NCBI GenBank assembly: GCA_900546875.1
Contig: URET01000001.1
Coordinates: 186,001-250,000 of the forward strand
Length of the DNA: 64,000 nucleotides
Direction: 5' to 3'
From: an uncultured Eubacteriales bacterium
Lineage (GTDB): Bacteria > Bacillota > Clostridia > Christensenellales > CAG-314
Below are positions 52,598-62,277 of this stretch, one piece after another; the first letter of the stretch is position 1; every line of letters begins with the position of its first letter. The notes below the pieces were generated by a model. It was not told where the DNA came from, did no database searches, and saw nothing but the letters and a program-made list of their open reading frames with translations. The translations under genes and the position numbers were made by a program.

Positions 52598-52601
52598 TCA
52601 A

Positions 52602-53927
52602 TCAATTGATCTGAATTCTCAAATCTTTTCCGTCAATTTTTTTATATATCAGAGGTTTTCCGCGTGGTTTTCTTTCATCTATTTCATAAGACTTATCGAT
52701 AGCTTCGTAAATTTCGGTCATGTCGGCTTTATTTGTGTGTATACTCAGCAACTTTTCACCGATCTCCACTTTGTCCCCTGTCTTCTTATGAAGTATTATC
52801 CCCGCCGAATAATCTATTTCGTCTTCGGCCCTGACTCGCCCGCCGCCTGCCGCCATACATGCCCTTCCTATTTTTTCGGCGTCTATCCGATATACATAAC
52901 CGGTTTTTTCCGCATATATATCCCGTATCTTACCGGCTTGCGGCAATAATGACGTATCATACAAAAAATCCGTATTACCGCCCTGAGCGGCTATCATCTC
53001 CTTAAACTTATCGAACGCAGAGCCGTCGGAAAGCTTCTCCCCGGCAAACTCCTCGCCCGCACCGGGCTTTACCGCCTCCGCACTCTCAAGCAAAGCCCCG
53101 GCAAATTTTACGCATAATTCCCTCAGATCCGCCGGGCCTCTGTTCCTTAAAGTGTCCACAGCCTCCGCTACCTCAAGTGAATTGCCTACCGCACAACCTA
53201 AAGGAGTATCCATATCAGTTACAAACGCCGTGACATGCCTGCCTGCCAGCTCTCCTATCCTGACCATCATCCCGGCAAGCTCTTCACTTCTCTTACGCGT
53301 CTTCATCAATGCTCCGCTGCCTGTCTTTACGTCAAGCAATATATGACTCGCACCTCCCGCAAGCTTCTTACTCATTATGCTCGCAACTATAAGCGGAATG
53401 GAATCCACCGTCGCGGTAACATCACGTAACGCGTACATTATCTTGTCAGCCGGCGCAAAATTTCCGGCCTTGTTAACAACTACCGCGCCGACTCTTTCAG
53501 CTATCTCGTACACTTCCTTCTCGTCAAGATCCATCCTTATACCCGGAACAGACTTCAGTTTATCTACCGTTCCTCCGGTAAATCCCAGCCCCCTGCCTGA
53601 AAGCTTTACCATTTTTAGTCCGCATGCAGCAACTAAAGGCGCCAAAACAAGCGTGACCTTGTCTCCCACTCCTCCCGTACTGTGCTTGTCCGTTTTTATC
53701 CCGTGTATACAGCTCAGATCGGCCGTATCACCGGATTTCATCATCGCGTCGGTAAGATAAAACGTCTCTTCGGGAGACATCCCATTGATATACATCGCCA
53801 TCAAAAGCGCTGTTATCTGATAATCGGCTACCTCTCCGCTGACGCTGCCCTTGACAAAATGCTCTATTTCATCCCGAGCTAATCTGCAGCCGTCCCGTTT
53901 CTTTGCAATTATGTCGTAAATCCTCAT
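52602..53927 (-). CDS. Pyrimidine-nucleoside phosphorylase
   Basis: This splits thymidine, uridine or deoxyuridine with phosphate into base and (deoxy)ribose 1-phosphate. The 441-residue protein has the family signature GRGLGFTGGTVDKLKSVPG (about 111-129), TDKHSTGGVGDKVTLVLAP (phosphate site, about 81-99) and KTGSGALMKTRK (about 190-201), plus a C-terminal domain (about 345-430). It ends the deoC-deoD-cdd-yccF-pyn operon, 17 bases after yccF, and its product feeds deoC after isomerisation; the mutase deoB is not in the window. Confidence 0.93.
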   Translation of the reverse strand: MRIYDIIAKKRDGCRLARDEIEHFVKGSVSGEVADYQITALLMAMYINGMSPEETFYLTDAMMKSGDTADLSCIHGIKTDKHSTGGVGDKVTLVLAPLVAACGLKMVKLSGRGLGFTGGTVDKLKSVPGIRMDLDEKEVYEIAERVGAVVVNKAGNFAPADKIMYALRDVTATVDSIPLIVASIMSKKLAGGASHILLDVKTGSGALMKTRKRSEELAGMMVRIGELAGRHVTAFVTDMDTPLGCAVGNSLEVAEAVDTLRNRGPADLRELCVKFAGALLESAEAVKPGAGEEFAGEKLSDGSAFDKFKEMIAAQGGNTDFLYDTSLLPQAGKIRDIYAEKTGYVYRIDAEKIGRACMAAGGGRVRAEDEIDYSAGIILHKKTGDKVEIGEKLLSIHTNKADMTEIYEAIDKSYEIDERKPRGKPLIYKKIDGKDLRIQIN

Positions 53928-53944
53928 TGTCTTCCCGATCTATA

Positions 53945-54313
53945 TCAACGGATAGTTGCCCCGAAAGGCATCAAAAAAGCAACGGCAAGCTTGAAAGCCT
54001 GCAATCCGAAAGGTATCCCCACTACAGTGATACAAAGCAATGCACCGCTGAAAAGCGCAGATAAAAACATCTCCCATCCGAAAAATATTATCCAGATAAC
54101 ATTCATTACCGGATGCGCACCGAAATCTGACACTACAGTTTTCCCGAATGGCGCAAAACTAAGACTCGCAAACTTGAAACACTGTTTCCCGAACGGTATT
54201 CCGATTATCGTTATACACAACAACAGTCCGGTCAGAAACCATGTCAAACCGCATATTATGCCCCCGGCCAATAACCATATCACATTACCTAATAACGTCA
54301 AACATCCCTTCAT
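53945..54313 (-). CDS. YccF-domain membrane protein
   Basis: A 122-residue membrane protein with two copies of the YccF motif: LLLCITIIGIPFGKQCFKFA (about 30-49) and ALLCITVVGIPFGLQAFKLA (about 91-110), each between hydrophobic helices, ending MPFGATIR. The family has no settled function. Placement inside a nucleoside salvage operon (between cdd and pyn) is unexpected and may reflect a membrane role linked to nucleoside entry, which is speculation. The spacing on both sides is short. Confidence 0.85.
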   Translation of the reverse strand: MKGCLTLLGNVIWLLAGGIICGLTWFLTGLLLCITIIGIPFGKQCFKFASLSFAPFGKTVVSDFGAHPVMNVIWIIFFGWEMFLSALFSGALLCITVVGIPFGLQAFKLAVAFLMPFGATIR

Positions 54314-54346
54314 GATCTTACTCCTTTTTGTCCCTTTTATCGTATT

Positions 54347-54724
54347 TCAATAAACAAAAAAATCAGGCAAAAGCTCCTTTAAAAGCTTTACTTCTGTTTT
54401 GCCGTCTTTTTTATAAATAACTTTCATTTCCGGAGAAAATTCCATCAGCGCCTGTCTGCACGCCCCGCAAGGCGTACACCCCCTCTCTTCATCCCCGCTG
54501 ACAGCAATAGCCGAAAATTTCCTGTTTCCCTCGCTTACAGCCTTTGCCAAAGCTACACGTTCGGCACATATACCGCAAGGCGACGACGCACACTCCACGT
54601 TACATCCGGTATACACCTGTCCGCTTTCAGTCAATATGGCGGCGCCGACTTTGTATCCCGAATAAGGAGCGTACGCCTTATCTTTAGCTTCTTTTGCCTT
54701 TTCGTATAATACTATGTCTGTCAT
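54347..54724 (-). CDS. cdd: Cytidine deaminase
   Basis: Converts cytidine and deoxycytidine to uridine forms in the salvage pathway. The 125-residue size fits the small tetrameric type. Zinc ligands and catalytic Glu are in SPCGICAERVALAKAV (about 48-63) and GCTPCGACRQALMEFS (about 81-96). The N-terminus has the GYKVGAAILTESGQVYTGCN substrate stretch. It starts one base after deoD, tightly coupled. Confidence 0.95.
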   Translation of the reverse strand: MTDIVLYEKAKEAKDKAYAPYSGYKVGAAILTESGQVYTGCNVECASSPCGICAERVALAKAVSEGNRKFSAIAVSGDEERGCTPCGACRQALMEFSPEMKVIYKKDGKTEVKLLKELLPDFFVY

Positions 54725-54725
54725 A

Positions 54726-55433
54726 TTATTCTACAGCCACCTTCAGTGCCAGTTCTATCATATCGTTGAAGGATACCTGCCTTTCATGAGCCGACAGTTT
54801 TTCTCCTGTCGCTGTGACATCGCTTACCGTCAGCAAGGATAAAGCCTTCTTTCCTGCTCTTGCTGCGTTCATATATAAAGCCGCCGTTTCCATCTCGACA
54901 GCCAGCACGCCCATTTTCCGCCACTCCGAAAGCGATTGCGCGTCATCATAAAAATAGTCGCTGCTGAGTATATTACCCACATGAAAATTCAGCTTTTTCT
55001 CTTTTGCAATCGCCGCTGCCCGCTCGAGCAAGTCAAAATCTGCGATCGGAGCATAAGTCCCATGCAATCGGAACTGATTTGCGTATGCCGAATCAGTGCA
55101 TGCTCCTTGCGCAATAACTATATCACGCAGTCCGACTCCTTCGGCTACGGCACCTGCGGAACCGACCCGGATCACTTTCTCCACTCCGAAAAAATTAAAA
55201 AATTCATAACTGTACACGCCTATCGAGGGCATTCCCATTCCGGACGCCGAAACACTCACCCTTTTACCGTGATATGTTCCGGTATAACCGTTTACACCTC
55301 TCACGTTATTGAACATTACCGCGTCCTGTAAAAAGACCTCGGCGATATACTTTGATCTCATCGGATCTCCGGGCATAAGCATAACGGAAGACACGAGTGT
55401 TTTATCGCCGCTGAAATGAGGAGTTGAGTCCAT
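54726..55433 (-). CDS. deoD: Purine nucleoside phosphorylase, DeoD type
   Basis: Splits purine (deoxy)nucleosides with phosphate. The 235-residue hexameric-type enzyme shows MLMPGDPMRSKYIAEVFL (about 18-35), TGTYHGKRVSVSASGMGMPS (about 51-70), VIRVGSAGAVAEGVGLRD and LAVEMETAALYMNAARAGKK, plus the catalytic Asp in LTVSDV. It overlaps the deoC end by 32 bases in another frame. Its ribose product enters the deoC route after isomerisation. Confidence 0.94.
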   Translation of the reverse strand: MDSTPHFSGDKTLVSSVMLMPGDPMRSKYIAEVFLQDAVMFNNVRGVNGYTGTYHGKRVSVSASGMGMPSIGVYSYEFFNFFGVEKVIRVGSAGAVAEGVGLRDIVIAQGACTDSAYANQFRLHGTYAPIADFDLLERAAAIAKEKKLNFHVGNILSSDYFYDDAQSLSEWRKMGVLAVEMETAALYMNAARAGKKALSLLTVSDVTATGEKLSAHERQVSFNDMIELALKVAVE

Positions 55434-56091
55434 TATTCTTTTCCTTTTCCTTAATAAGCTTTATAAGAGCGCTTGCGCCCAGTCTGTCCGCCCCCGCCAG
55501 CAGCATGGCACGGGCAGTATCGAAATCACGTATCCCTCCGGCTGCCTTTATTTTTAGACTTTCAGGTTTTGCTCTCTTTATAATTCCGATATCATATAGA
55601 GTCGCTCCGCCCTTCATAAAACCCGTAGAGGTTTTGATATAGTCCGCTCCGGAAAGCGCAACGATCTCTGTAGCACGGATTTTCTCTTCCTCCGTCAGGT
55701 TGCAACACTCTATAATAACTTTCAGTATTTTCCCTTCGGTTTCTTGTCTCGCTCTTTTCAGCTCGTTTAATACAAGCTCTTTTTTCCCCGATTTGAACAA
55801 TGCCACGTTCATCACGAAATCGATTTCGTCCGCACCGTCGCGCAATGCCCGATCAATTTCCGTCATCTTTGAAGCTTCGCTGTTATATCCGTTGGGAAAC
55901 CCTACTACTGTCGTGATTTTCTGCTCTTCTCCGCACAAGCTCTTTGCCAGCCTGACATAACACGGCGATATGCAGACGCTTGCCGCATGATATTCAATAG
56001 CATCGGTACATGCCGTTATTATTTCGTTTTCCGTCGCCGTCGGAGAAAGCAGCGTGTGGTCCACTTTTCCGATGATCTCTTTCATATCCAT
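55402..56091 (-). CDS. deoC: Deoxyribose-phosphate aldolase
   Basis: Cleaves 2-deoxyribose 5-phosphate to glyceraldehyde 3-phosphate and acetaldehyde. Start at ATG 56089-56091, 6 bases after GAGG, giving 229 residues; a longer frame adds 16 residues upstream but overlaps the promoter. Motifs: KVDHTLLSPTATENEI, VVGFPNGYNSEASKMTE, the Schiff-base Lys in GADYIKTSTGFMKGGATL, and IKAAGGIRDFDTARAML. It heads the salvage operon behind a TTGAGA/TATACT promoter. The predicted untranslated leader is about ten bases. Confidence 0.94.
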   Translation of the reverse strand: MDMKEIIGKVDHTLLSPTATENEIITACTDAIEYHAASVCISPCYVRLAKSLCGEEQKITTVVGFPNGYNSEASKMTEIDRALRDGADEIDFVMNVALFKSGKKELVLNELKRARQETEGKILKVIIECCNLTEEEKIRATEIVALSGADYIKTSTGFMKGGATLYDIGIIKRAKPESLKIKAAGGIRDFDTARAMLLAGADRLGASALIKLIKEKEKNNGLNSSFQRR

Positions 56092-56106
56092 AAGAAACCT
56101 CTTTTC

Positions 56107-56135
56107 AGTATACCACACGCCATTCATTTTCTCAA
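56107..56135 (-). promoter_or_regulatory. Promoter of the deoC salvage operon
   Basis: Minus-strand TTGAGA (56130-56135), 17-base spacer, TATACT (56107-56112). The expected start falls at about 56100, only about ten bases before the deoC ATG, inside or at its ribosome site. Confidence 0.75.
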
Positions 56136-56206
56136 ACATTTATAAGGCATAATCGCCGATATAAACCTTTTATTTCACAACTTTTCCTTCGCCGCACCGT
56201 AAAACT

Positions 56207-57007
56207 TTATTTTTCTGCCGTAACCGCATGCGCTATCAAAGCTACTACCGCGTACATCCCTCCCGCAAGAAGACAAAGTATTACAGTACAGGTCATGACA
56301 AGGTCCAGCTTGAACACCTGCGATCCGTAAACTATCAGGTAACCTAATCCCTCTTTGGAATTAAGATATTCTCCCATTATCGTTCCCACCCAACTCATAC
56401 CCACGTTTATTTTCAAGGTATTCATCAGCACTGGAATCGAAGCAGGAAAAACAAGTTTCGTGAAAGTCTGAAACTTGTTTGCTCTCATTGCCGACATCAG
56501 TAATAATTTATCGGGATCCGTAGCGAGAAATCCTCCGAGCATGTTCAGAGCCGTGATTACAAAAGAAATAAGTACCGCCATGGTAATGATCCCCGGCGCA
56601 CCGGTACCCACCCATATTATTATTATGGGACCCAGAGCTATTTTCGGAAGTGAATTCAAAGCCACCAGATAAGGCTCAAATACCTTCTTTATCCAAGAAA
56701 ATCGCCACATGATAATCGCTATCAACGTACCTATCACTGTCCCGAGTATAAAGCCCAAAACAGTTTCGTAAAAAGACGTCCATATATGCACAAACAAATT
56801 CCCGGATCCTATCAATTCGCTTGTGGTGTTTATTATCCTCGACGGCGAACTGAAAATAAAATCGTCAAGCCAACCTGCCGCCGTCAGTATTTCCCATAAC
56901 ACTAAAAACAAAACCAAAAAACCTACCTGTGCCATGTGCACCAATATGTTTTTCTTCTTCTCTTTCTTTATAAACTGCGCGTGTTCACGGCTGAATCGTT
57001 GCTTCAT
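56207..57007 (-). CDS. ABC transporter permease, NitT/TauT type
   Basis: A 266-residue permease with about six helices and the EAA-type cytoplasmic loop (LLLMSAMRANKFQTFTKLVF, about 168-187, followed by PASIPVLMNTLKI), typical of importers for sulfonates, nitrate, or thiamine-type compounds. It overlaps the ATPase gene by 23 bases. No periplasmic-type binding protein gene is next to it, so the substrate is open. Confidence 0.9.
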   Translation of the reverse strand: MKQRFSREHAQFIKKEKKKNILVHMAQVGFLVLFLVLWEILTAAGWLDDFIFSSPSRIINTTSELIGSGNLFVHIWTSFYETVLGFILGTVIGTLIAIIMWRFSWIKKVFEPYLVALNSLPKIALGPIIIIWVGTGAPGIITMAVLISFVITALNMLGGFLATDPDKLLLMSAMRANKFQTFTKLVFPASIPVLMNTLKINVGMSWVGTIMGEYLNSKEGLGYLIVYGSQVFKLDLVMTCTVILCLLAGGMYAVVALIAHAVTAEK

Positions 57008-57752
57008 TGTTCACCCTCCCGTTATTTATATCCCGCCATATCCTTTCAAATTGTTCGGTAAAACTTTTGTCTTCTCTTCTTTTCAGCGGCGTTGGGATGT
57101 GACCAAGATTTGTTTCATGTATACGTTTTACTCTTGCCGGCCTGTTTGACAATACCACTATTCTTTCAGCCATCGATATCGCTTCTCCGATATCATGCGT
57201 GACCAAAAGCGCGGTCTTTTTTTCTTTTCGTATTATATAATAAACATCATCGCACACCTGCATCCTTGTTTGGAAATCAAGCGCCGAAAACGGTTCGTCC
57301 AGAAGCAAAAGCTCGGGAGAAAGTGCAAGCGTCCTTATCAATGCGACCCTTTGTCTCATACCTCCCGACAATTGTCTGGGATAATAATTTCTGAACTGTT
57401 CAAGTCCGTACTTATTTAACAGTTCTTCAACGTGTCTTAAACTTTCCTTATCCGTCTTTTTCTTGATCTCCAGTCCGAGAGTTATATTTTTGTATACTGA
57501 ACGCCATTCAAAAAGATGATCTCTTTGAAGCATATATCCTATTTCACATTCGGCAGCGGTAACCTTTCCTTTGCTTGGCTTTATAAGCCCTGCTGCTAAC
57601 GACAACAATGTCGTTTTACCGCATCCTGACGGCCCCACAACCGCCATAAATTCGCCTTTGTTCACTGAAAAACTTATATCTTCGAGGGCTTCCGTTTCCT
57701 CTGCGGCAGTATGATATGTCATTGACACATTTTCAAATTTTAAAAGCTCCAC
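56985..57752 (-). CDS. ABC transporter ATP-binding protein, NitT/TauT type
   Basis: The 255-residue ATPase starts at a GTG (57750-57752). Walker A VGPSGCGKTTLL (about 39-50), Q-loop IGYMLQRDHLFEWRS, signature QLSGGMRQRVALIRTLA (about 142-158), Walker B LLLLDEPFSALD and switch His VTHDIGEA are clear and typical for SsuB/TauB relatives. It is cotranscribed with the permease gene. The substrate cannot be told; the missing binding protein may lie elsewhere. Confidence 0.92.
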   Translation of the reverse strand: MELLKFENVSMTYHTAAEETEALEDISFSVNKGEFMAVVGPSGCGKTTLLSLAAGLIKPSKGKVTAAECEIGYMLQRDHLFEWRSVYKNITLGLEIKKKTDKESLRHVEELLNKYGLEQFRNYYPRQLSGGMRQRVALIRTLALSPELLLLDEPFSALDFQTRMQVCDDVYYIIRKEKKTALLVTHDIGEAISMAERIVVLSNRPARVKRIHETNLGHIPTPLKRREDKSFTEQFERIWRDINNGRVNNEATIQP

Positions 57753-57891
57753 TTTTTTACCGTCCCTCTTTCATTTTGTGACTTTACAGCCATATAATAT
57801 ATAATGATGAAACTACGGCAAAGTGTGTACTGCCCATTGCTTCCCAGGTATCCTCTCTTCTTTTATTTCCGCTTCCCGTTCCTTTTTCAAT

Positions 57892-57926
57892 AAAAAAAAG
57901 ACATGCCTTGCGACATGTCTTTTTTA
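57892..57926. terminator. Bidirectional terminator after the aminopeptidase gene
   Basis: AAAAAAGACATG and CATGTCTTTTTT form a 12-bp stem with an 8-base loop; both strands have T-runs. It lies 11 bases beyond the aminopeptidase stop. Confidence 0.9.
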
Positions 57927-57936
57927 CTCGCTTTTT

Positions 57937-59172
57937 TTATATTATCCAATCTCCGTCGGCAAAAAGCTGCACTTCGGTACCGTCGTGTCTTATACCGAAT
58001 ATTTCAGTCTTTTTGGTCCCGAACATGAAATCAACATGATTCAGACTTATATTGAGCCCTGCTTTATCCTTCTCTTCAGGAGTCATATCGTTTCCTCCCT
58101 TTATCGTTGTCGGATAAGCATTGCCTATGGCAAGATGACAGCTTGCATTCTCGTCATAAAGCGTATTATAGAAAAGTATATTCTGCAGCGCTATAGGTGA
58201 ATTCTTTCCGATAAGGGCTATTTCTCCTATATGCAAACTGCCTTCGTCCGTTTCCATTATATGTGTAAGAGTGTCGTTTCCTACTTCCGCATGATAATCC
58301 ACTACTTTTCCGTCTTTGAAAGTAAGATAAAATTTATCTATCATATTCCCCGTCTTGCACAAAGGCATTGCGGAATATACCGTTCCTTCCACCTTATACT
58401 TATGAGGCGCAGTAAACACTTCTTCCGTGGGCATATTTGCGGTAAAATCGAGTCCGTCCTGAGCCTTTTCGCCTGCTGCAAGCCATATATGGTTCTCTAC
58501 AAGCCCTACTTTTATATCGGTCCCGAGTTCGTTCTTTACCCTTATATATTCAAAATTATTATCGTTGAGGAATTTTGCTCTTTCAGAAAGCTTTGCAATG
58601 TGGTCTTTCCATGCCTGTACCGGATCGGGTTCGTTCAGACGCATCGCTTTGATTATAGCGTCCCACATACGATCTATTGCCTCTTTATCTGACTTCGCCT
58701 CAGGAAAAATCGTCTTTGCCCAAGCAACCGTAGGAGTGCAAACTATCGTCCAACGGCAAAGATTGCTGCTTCTTGCGTCCATTGAAAAACGAAGATTCTT
58801 TATCCTGGTTTTTGTACTTAAATCTACCTTCTTGGAATCTATGCCTTCATACAGTTTAGGATCGGAAGAGTTTATAAACAAAAATGCAACTCTTTTTTCA
58901 ACCTGATACTTGGCCTCTTCCACAAGATAATCCGGAAATTCCTGCACGGTTTCAAGACTCTGATATTCCATAGCCTTCCTGCTTACAAAATCATCTGTCC
59001 ATTTCACCCATACTTTCTTCGCGCCGGCTTTATAAGCTTCCTCTACAGTATAACGAGCAAATTCTGCGCTGTCTACCGGAGCGGTTATAACCACTTCCTG
59101 ACCGGGCTGTACGTTTATGCCCATCTTCACCGCTAATTCGGCATACTTTTTTAATTGTTCCTGAGTTATCAT
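57937..59172 (-). CDS. M29-family aminopeptidase
   Basis: A 411-residue cobalt/zinc aminopeptidase of the AmpS/PepS/thermophilic aminopeptidase-T type, cytoplasmic, removing N-terminal residues. The N-terminal domain (NVQPGQEVVITAPVDSAEFA) and C-terminal metal domain (NMPTEEVFTAPHKYKVEGTV, EIALIGKNSPIA, NASCHLAIGNAY, NHVDFMFG) match the family, with the metal-binding Glu, His, Tyr and Asp in these blocks. It lies 18 bases after gcvPB, so peptide breakdown and glycine cleavage share an operon. Confidence 0.9.
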   Translation of the reverse strand: MITQEQLKKYAELAVKMGINVQPGQEVVITAPVDSAEFARYTVEEAYKAGAKKVWVKWTDDFVSRKAMEYQSLETVQEFPDYLVEEAKYQVEKRVAFLFINSSDPKLYEGIDSKKVDLSTKTRIKNLRFSMDARSSNLCRWTIVCTPTVAWAKTIFPEAKSDKEAIDRMWDAIIKAMRLNEPDPVQAWKDHIAKLSERAKFLNDNNFEYIRVKNELGTDIKVGLVENHIWLAAGEKAQDGLDFTANMPTEEVFTAPHKYKVEGTVYSAMPLCKTGNMIDKFYLTFKDGKVVDYHAEVGNDTLTHIMETDEGSLHIGEIALIGKNSPIALQNILFYNTLYDENASCHLAIGNAYPTTIKGGNDMTPEEKDKAGLNISLNHVDFMFGTKKTEIFGIRHDGTEVQLFADGDWII

Positions 59173-59190
59173 TCTATAACTATACCTCCG

Positions 59191-60591
59191 TTAATTCTTT
59201 TCGTACTTCAATACCGGCTTACGTGCCGCTTTTACCTCGTCTACCCTTCCTATACAAGTTTTTTCCGGAGCGGCATGTAATTTCTCCGGGTGTTGTTTTG
59301 CTTCGGAAATTATATCTTCCATTACTGCAGCACAATTGTCGAGAGTTTCTTTGCTTTCTGTTTCGGTAGGCTCAAACATCAACGCCTCATGTACAATTAG
59401 CGGAAAATACATTGTCGGAGGATGTATGCCGTTATCCAGCATCGTCTTGGCTACATCCAAAGCCGATACACCCGTTTCATGTTTCAATTCCTCCAAGGTA
59501 ACGACAAATTCGTGCATGCATATCCTTTCATACGCACTTTTATAGCTCTTCATCAACGCCTTCAAATAATTCGCGTTTAAAACGGCTTTCTCGGATGCGT
59601 CTCTCAAACCGTCGCCGCCCAAGGTCTTTATATATGCGTAGGCTTTCACCATCACCCCGAAATTACCATAAAATGACCTTACTCTGCCTATACTCTCAGT
59701 ATTGTCTTTGTCTATCCTGACTGGCAAATATCTCTCAAGAAAACTCTTGCAGCCTACCGGCCCCGACCCGGGACCGCCTCCGCCGTGCGGCGTGGAAAAC
59801 GTCTTATGCAAATTAAGATGTATTACATCAAATCCCATATCGCCCGGACGGCATATCCCCATTATCGCATTCAGATTGGCTCCGTCATAATAATTCAATC
59901 CGCCGGCATTATGTACAATCTCGGTTATCTTCAGTATATTCTTGTCAAACAATCCCAACGTATTTGGATTGGTAAGCATCAGACCTGCAGTGTCTTCTCC
60001 CACAAGCTCCGCCAATTTCTCTATATCCACTCCGCCTTCAGCATTGCTCGGTATGCTGACCACCGTAAATCCGCACATGTTCGCACTTGCCGGATTTGTA
60101 CCGTGCGCGCTGTCGGGAACCAATATCTTGTTCCTTTTCAAATCGTTCCTGCGTTCATGATACGTTTTGATAAGCTGTATGCCCGTAAACTCACCGTGTG
60201 CTCCCGCAGCAGGCTGCAATGTGAAACTGTCCATACCCGTTATCTCGCATAACGAATCAGACAACTCCTCCATAAGCCTTATACACCCCTCTGCCGTTTC
60301 TTTCGGCTGAAGCGGATGTATTCCGGTAAACCCTTCAAGCGCAGCCGCCTGTTCATTTACCTTCGGATTGTACTTCATCGTGCAGCTTCCCAACGGATAA
60401 AATCCATTGTCTACTCCGTAAGCATTCCTGCTGAGTTCCGTATAATGCCTGACAAGATCCACTTCCGCTATCTCCGGCAATTCCGCTTTTTCTGTTCTGG
60501 AAAAATATTCGCTGCCGTATTCCTCTATCGCACACTCCGGAATTTCCACTCCTCTGCGGCCCTTTTTCGAACGTTCAAATATCAGCTTCAT
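59191..60591 (-). CDS. gcvPB: Glycine dehydrogenase (decarboxylating) subunit 2
   Basis: The PLP-carrying half of the split P-protein, which decarboxylates glycine and passes the aminomethyl group to the lipoyl arm of GcvH. The 466-residue protein has the PLP Lys in [20 protein letters not shown] (about 252-271), [32 protein letters not shown] and [17 protein letters not shown]. The split architecture (PA plus PB) is usual in Bacillota and archaea. It overlaps the gcvPA stop by 1 base. Confidence 0.96.
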   Translation of the reverse strand: MKLIFERSKKGRRGVEIPECAIEEYGSEYFSRTEKAELPEIAEVDLVRHYTELSRNAYGVDNGFYPLGSCTMKYNPKVNEQAAALEGFTGIHPLQPKETAEGCIRLMEELSDSLCEITGMDSFTLQPAAGAHGEFTGIQLIKTYHERRNDLKRNKILVPDSAHGTNPASANMCGFTVVSIPSNAEGGVDIEKLAELVGEDTAGLMLTNPNTLGLFDKNILKITEIVHNAGGLNYYDGANLNAIMGICRPGDMGFDVIHLNLHKTFSTPHGGGGPGSGPVGCKSFLERYLPVRIDKDNTESIGRVRSFYGNFGVMVKAYAYIKTLGGDGLRDASEKAVLNANYLKALMKSYKSAYERICMHEFVVTLEELKHETGVSALDVAKTMLDNGIHPPTMYFPLIVHEALMFEPTETESKETLDNCAAVMEDIISEAKQHPEKLHAAPEKTCIGRVDEVKAARKPVLKYEKN

Positions 60592-61898
60592 TATCGTACA
60601 CCTCCCGCAATGGCGATAACTTTATCAAGCTCTTTTACTGCAGGTTTCTCGGTCACGCACCAAAGCATCTTTCCGTCTTCCGTCTTTAATCCTCCGAGAA
60701 TGCCTTCAGCCTGCAGCGCCGCATTTATATCGTCGGGTGAAGCGTCACTTTCCGTAACAAACTCATGGAAAAATTCGCCCTTATATACGCGTCTGAATCT
60801 GCCCGTATTCTCAAGCCCCTTTAAAAGATAGTGCGCCTTCGTTGCGCATTGTTTCGCCACATTCTTAAATTCGCTCCCCATAGCGGACAGATATATCGTC
60901 GCAGTTAATGCACATAACGCTTCGTTGCTGCATACGCTGCTCGTAGCTTTTTCCCTTCTGATGTGCTGCTCCCTTGCCTGCATGGTGAGAACATACGCTC
61001 TTCTTCCTTCATGATCGGTCGTTTCTCCGACTATACGCCCAGGCAAACGTCTTATCATTTCATTTTTGCACGTCATTATACCGAGATATGGACCGCCGAA
61101 ATTCATAGGTATCCCGAGAGGCTGTCCTTCTCCTACAGCTATATCCGCTCCGCTCTCTGCAGGCGTTTTAAGAAGCATCGCTGCCACAGGATTGAATATG
61201 TAAACAAACCTTGCCTTTACGCTGCCGGCAAGCGCTGCCACTCTCTCGCTGTCTTCGATAAGTCCGTAATAATTCGGACTCTGAGAAAATACCGCCGCGT
61301 AGGTTTCATCTATTTTCTGTCCGGCTTTTTCAAAGTCTATGAGCCCTTCTTTGTCGCCCACGCACTCAACTTCTATCCCCGATGCATGCGCATATGTCTT
61401 TATCGTCTCTATATACATCGGATTTATTGCGCCGAGAAGCATTACCTTCTTTTTCTTGTCGCAACACATCGTCATCGCTTCTGCAGCCGCCGATGCTCCG
61501 TCATACACAGACGCGTTAGATACATCCATACCCGTAAGCCGGCACATCAGAGTCTGATATTCGAAAATGCTCTGCAGTACGCCCTGCGATATCTCCGCCT
61601 GATACGGCGTATAAGCTGTAAGAAATTCTCCGCGCGATACCAAAGAGGTCACCACCGGAGGTATATAATGATCATATGCCCCCGCTCCGCGCAATACAAC
61701 ATAAAACCGTTTATTCATACTGGCAAGCTTCTTCATATATTCCATTACGGAAAATTGACTCAGGCCGCCGTCCATATTTAAACTTTTCAGTCTTATATTT
61801 CCCGGCACGTCTTCAAAAAGCTCGTCTATATTCTCCTTTCCGAGTACCGACAGCATTTCACTAACATCATTCTCCGTATGAGGAGTGTACTTTGCCAT
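60591..61898 (-). CDS. gcvPA: Glycine dehydrogenase (decarboxylating) subunit 1
   Basis: The other half of the P-protein, completing the active site with gcvPB. The 435-residue product shows [20 protein letters not shown] (about 90-109), [20 protein letters not shown] (about 114-133), [20 protein letters not shown] and [17 protein letters not shown], which match the family. It lies 6 bases after gcvH and overlaps gcvPB by 1 base. Confidence 0.96.
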   Translation of the reverse strand: MAKYTPHTENDVSEMLSVLGKENIDELFEDVPGNIRLKSLNMDGGLSQFSVMEYMKKLASMNKRFYVVLRGAGAYDHYIPPVVTSLVSRGEFLTAYTPYQAEISQGVLQSIFEYQTLMCRLTGMDVSNASVYDGASAAAEAMTMCCDKKKKVMLLGAINPMYIETIKTYAHASGIEVECVGDKEGLIDFEKAGQKIDETYAAVFSQSPNYYGLIEDSERVAALAGSVKARFVYIFNPVAAMLLKTPAESGADIAVGEGQPLGIPMNFGGPYLGIMTCKNEMIRRLPGRIVGETTDHEGRRAYVLTMQAREQHIRREKATSSVCSNEALCALTATIYLSAMGSEFKNVAKQCATKAHYLLKGLENTGRFRRVYKGEFFHEFVTESDASPDDINAALQAEGILGGLKTEDGKMLWCVTEKPAVKELDKVIAIAGGVR

Positions 61899-61904
61899 AA
61901 GCCT

Positions 61905-62258
61905 TTACTCCTTTATGAATTCCTTATATTCTTCTTCTGTCATCAGCTCGTCGCTTACTTCGGAAACTTCAACTTCGATTATCCATGCACCATACGGATC
62001 TTCATTGATTTTCTCAGGCGCCGTATCCAATTCATCGTTAACGTTTATTATCACCCCGCTTACCGGGCTCAGTACTTCACTGACTGCTTTTACCGATTCT
62101 ACGTCTGTAAAAGCCTTCCCTATCGTTACGGGCGTATCAAGCTCGGGCAGATTTATATATACTATATCGCCAAGCTCGCTCTGCGCATGATCGGAAAGTC
62201 CTACCTTTGCTTTGTTCCCTTCAATTTTTACCCATTCATGTGTCTTTGCAAATTTCAT
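61905..62258 (-). CDS. gcvH: Glycine cleavage system H protein
   Basis: GcvH carries a lipoyl group that shuttles intermediates between the P, T and L proteins. The 117-residue protein has the lipoyl Lys at position 57 in FTDVESVKAVSEVLSPVSG, the THEWVKIEGNKAKVGLSDHA N-terminus and the acidic C-terminus LMTEEEYKEFIKE. The L-protein and lipoate attachment genes are not in this window. Confidence 0.96.
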   Translation of the reverse strand: MKFAKTHEWVKIEGNKAKVGLSDHAQSELGDIVYINLPELDTPVTIGKAFTDVESVKAVSEVLSPVSGVIINVNDELDTAPEKINEDPYGAWIIEVEVSEVSDELMTEEEYKEFIKE

Positions 62259-62277
62259 TTTTTACCACCTCTCTGTT

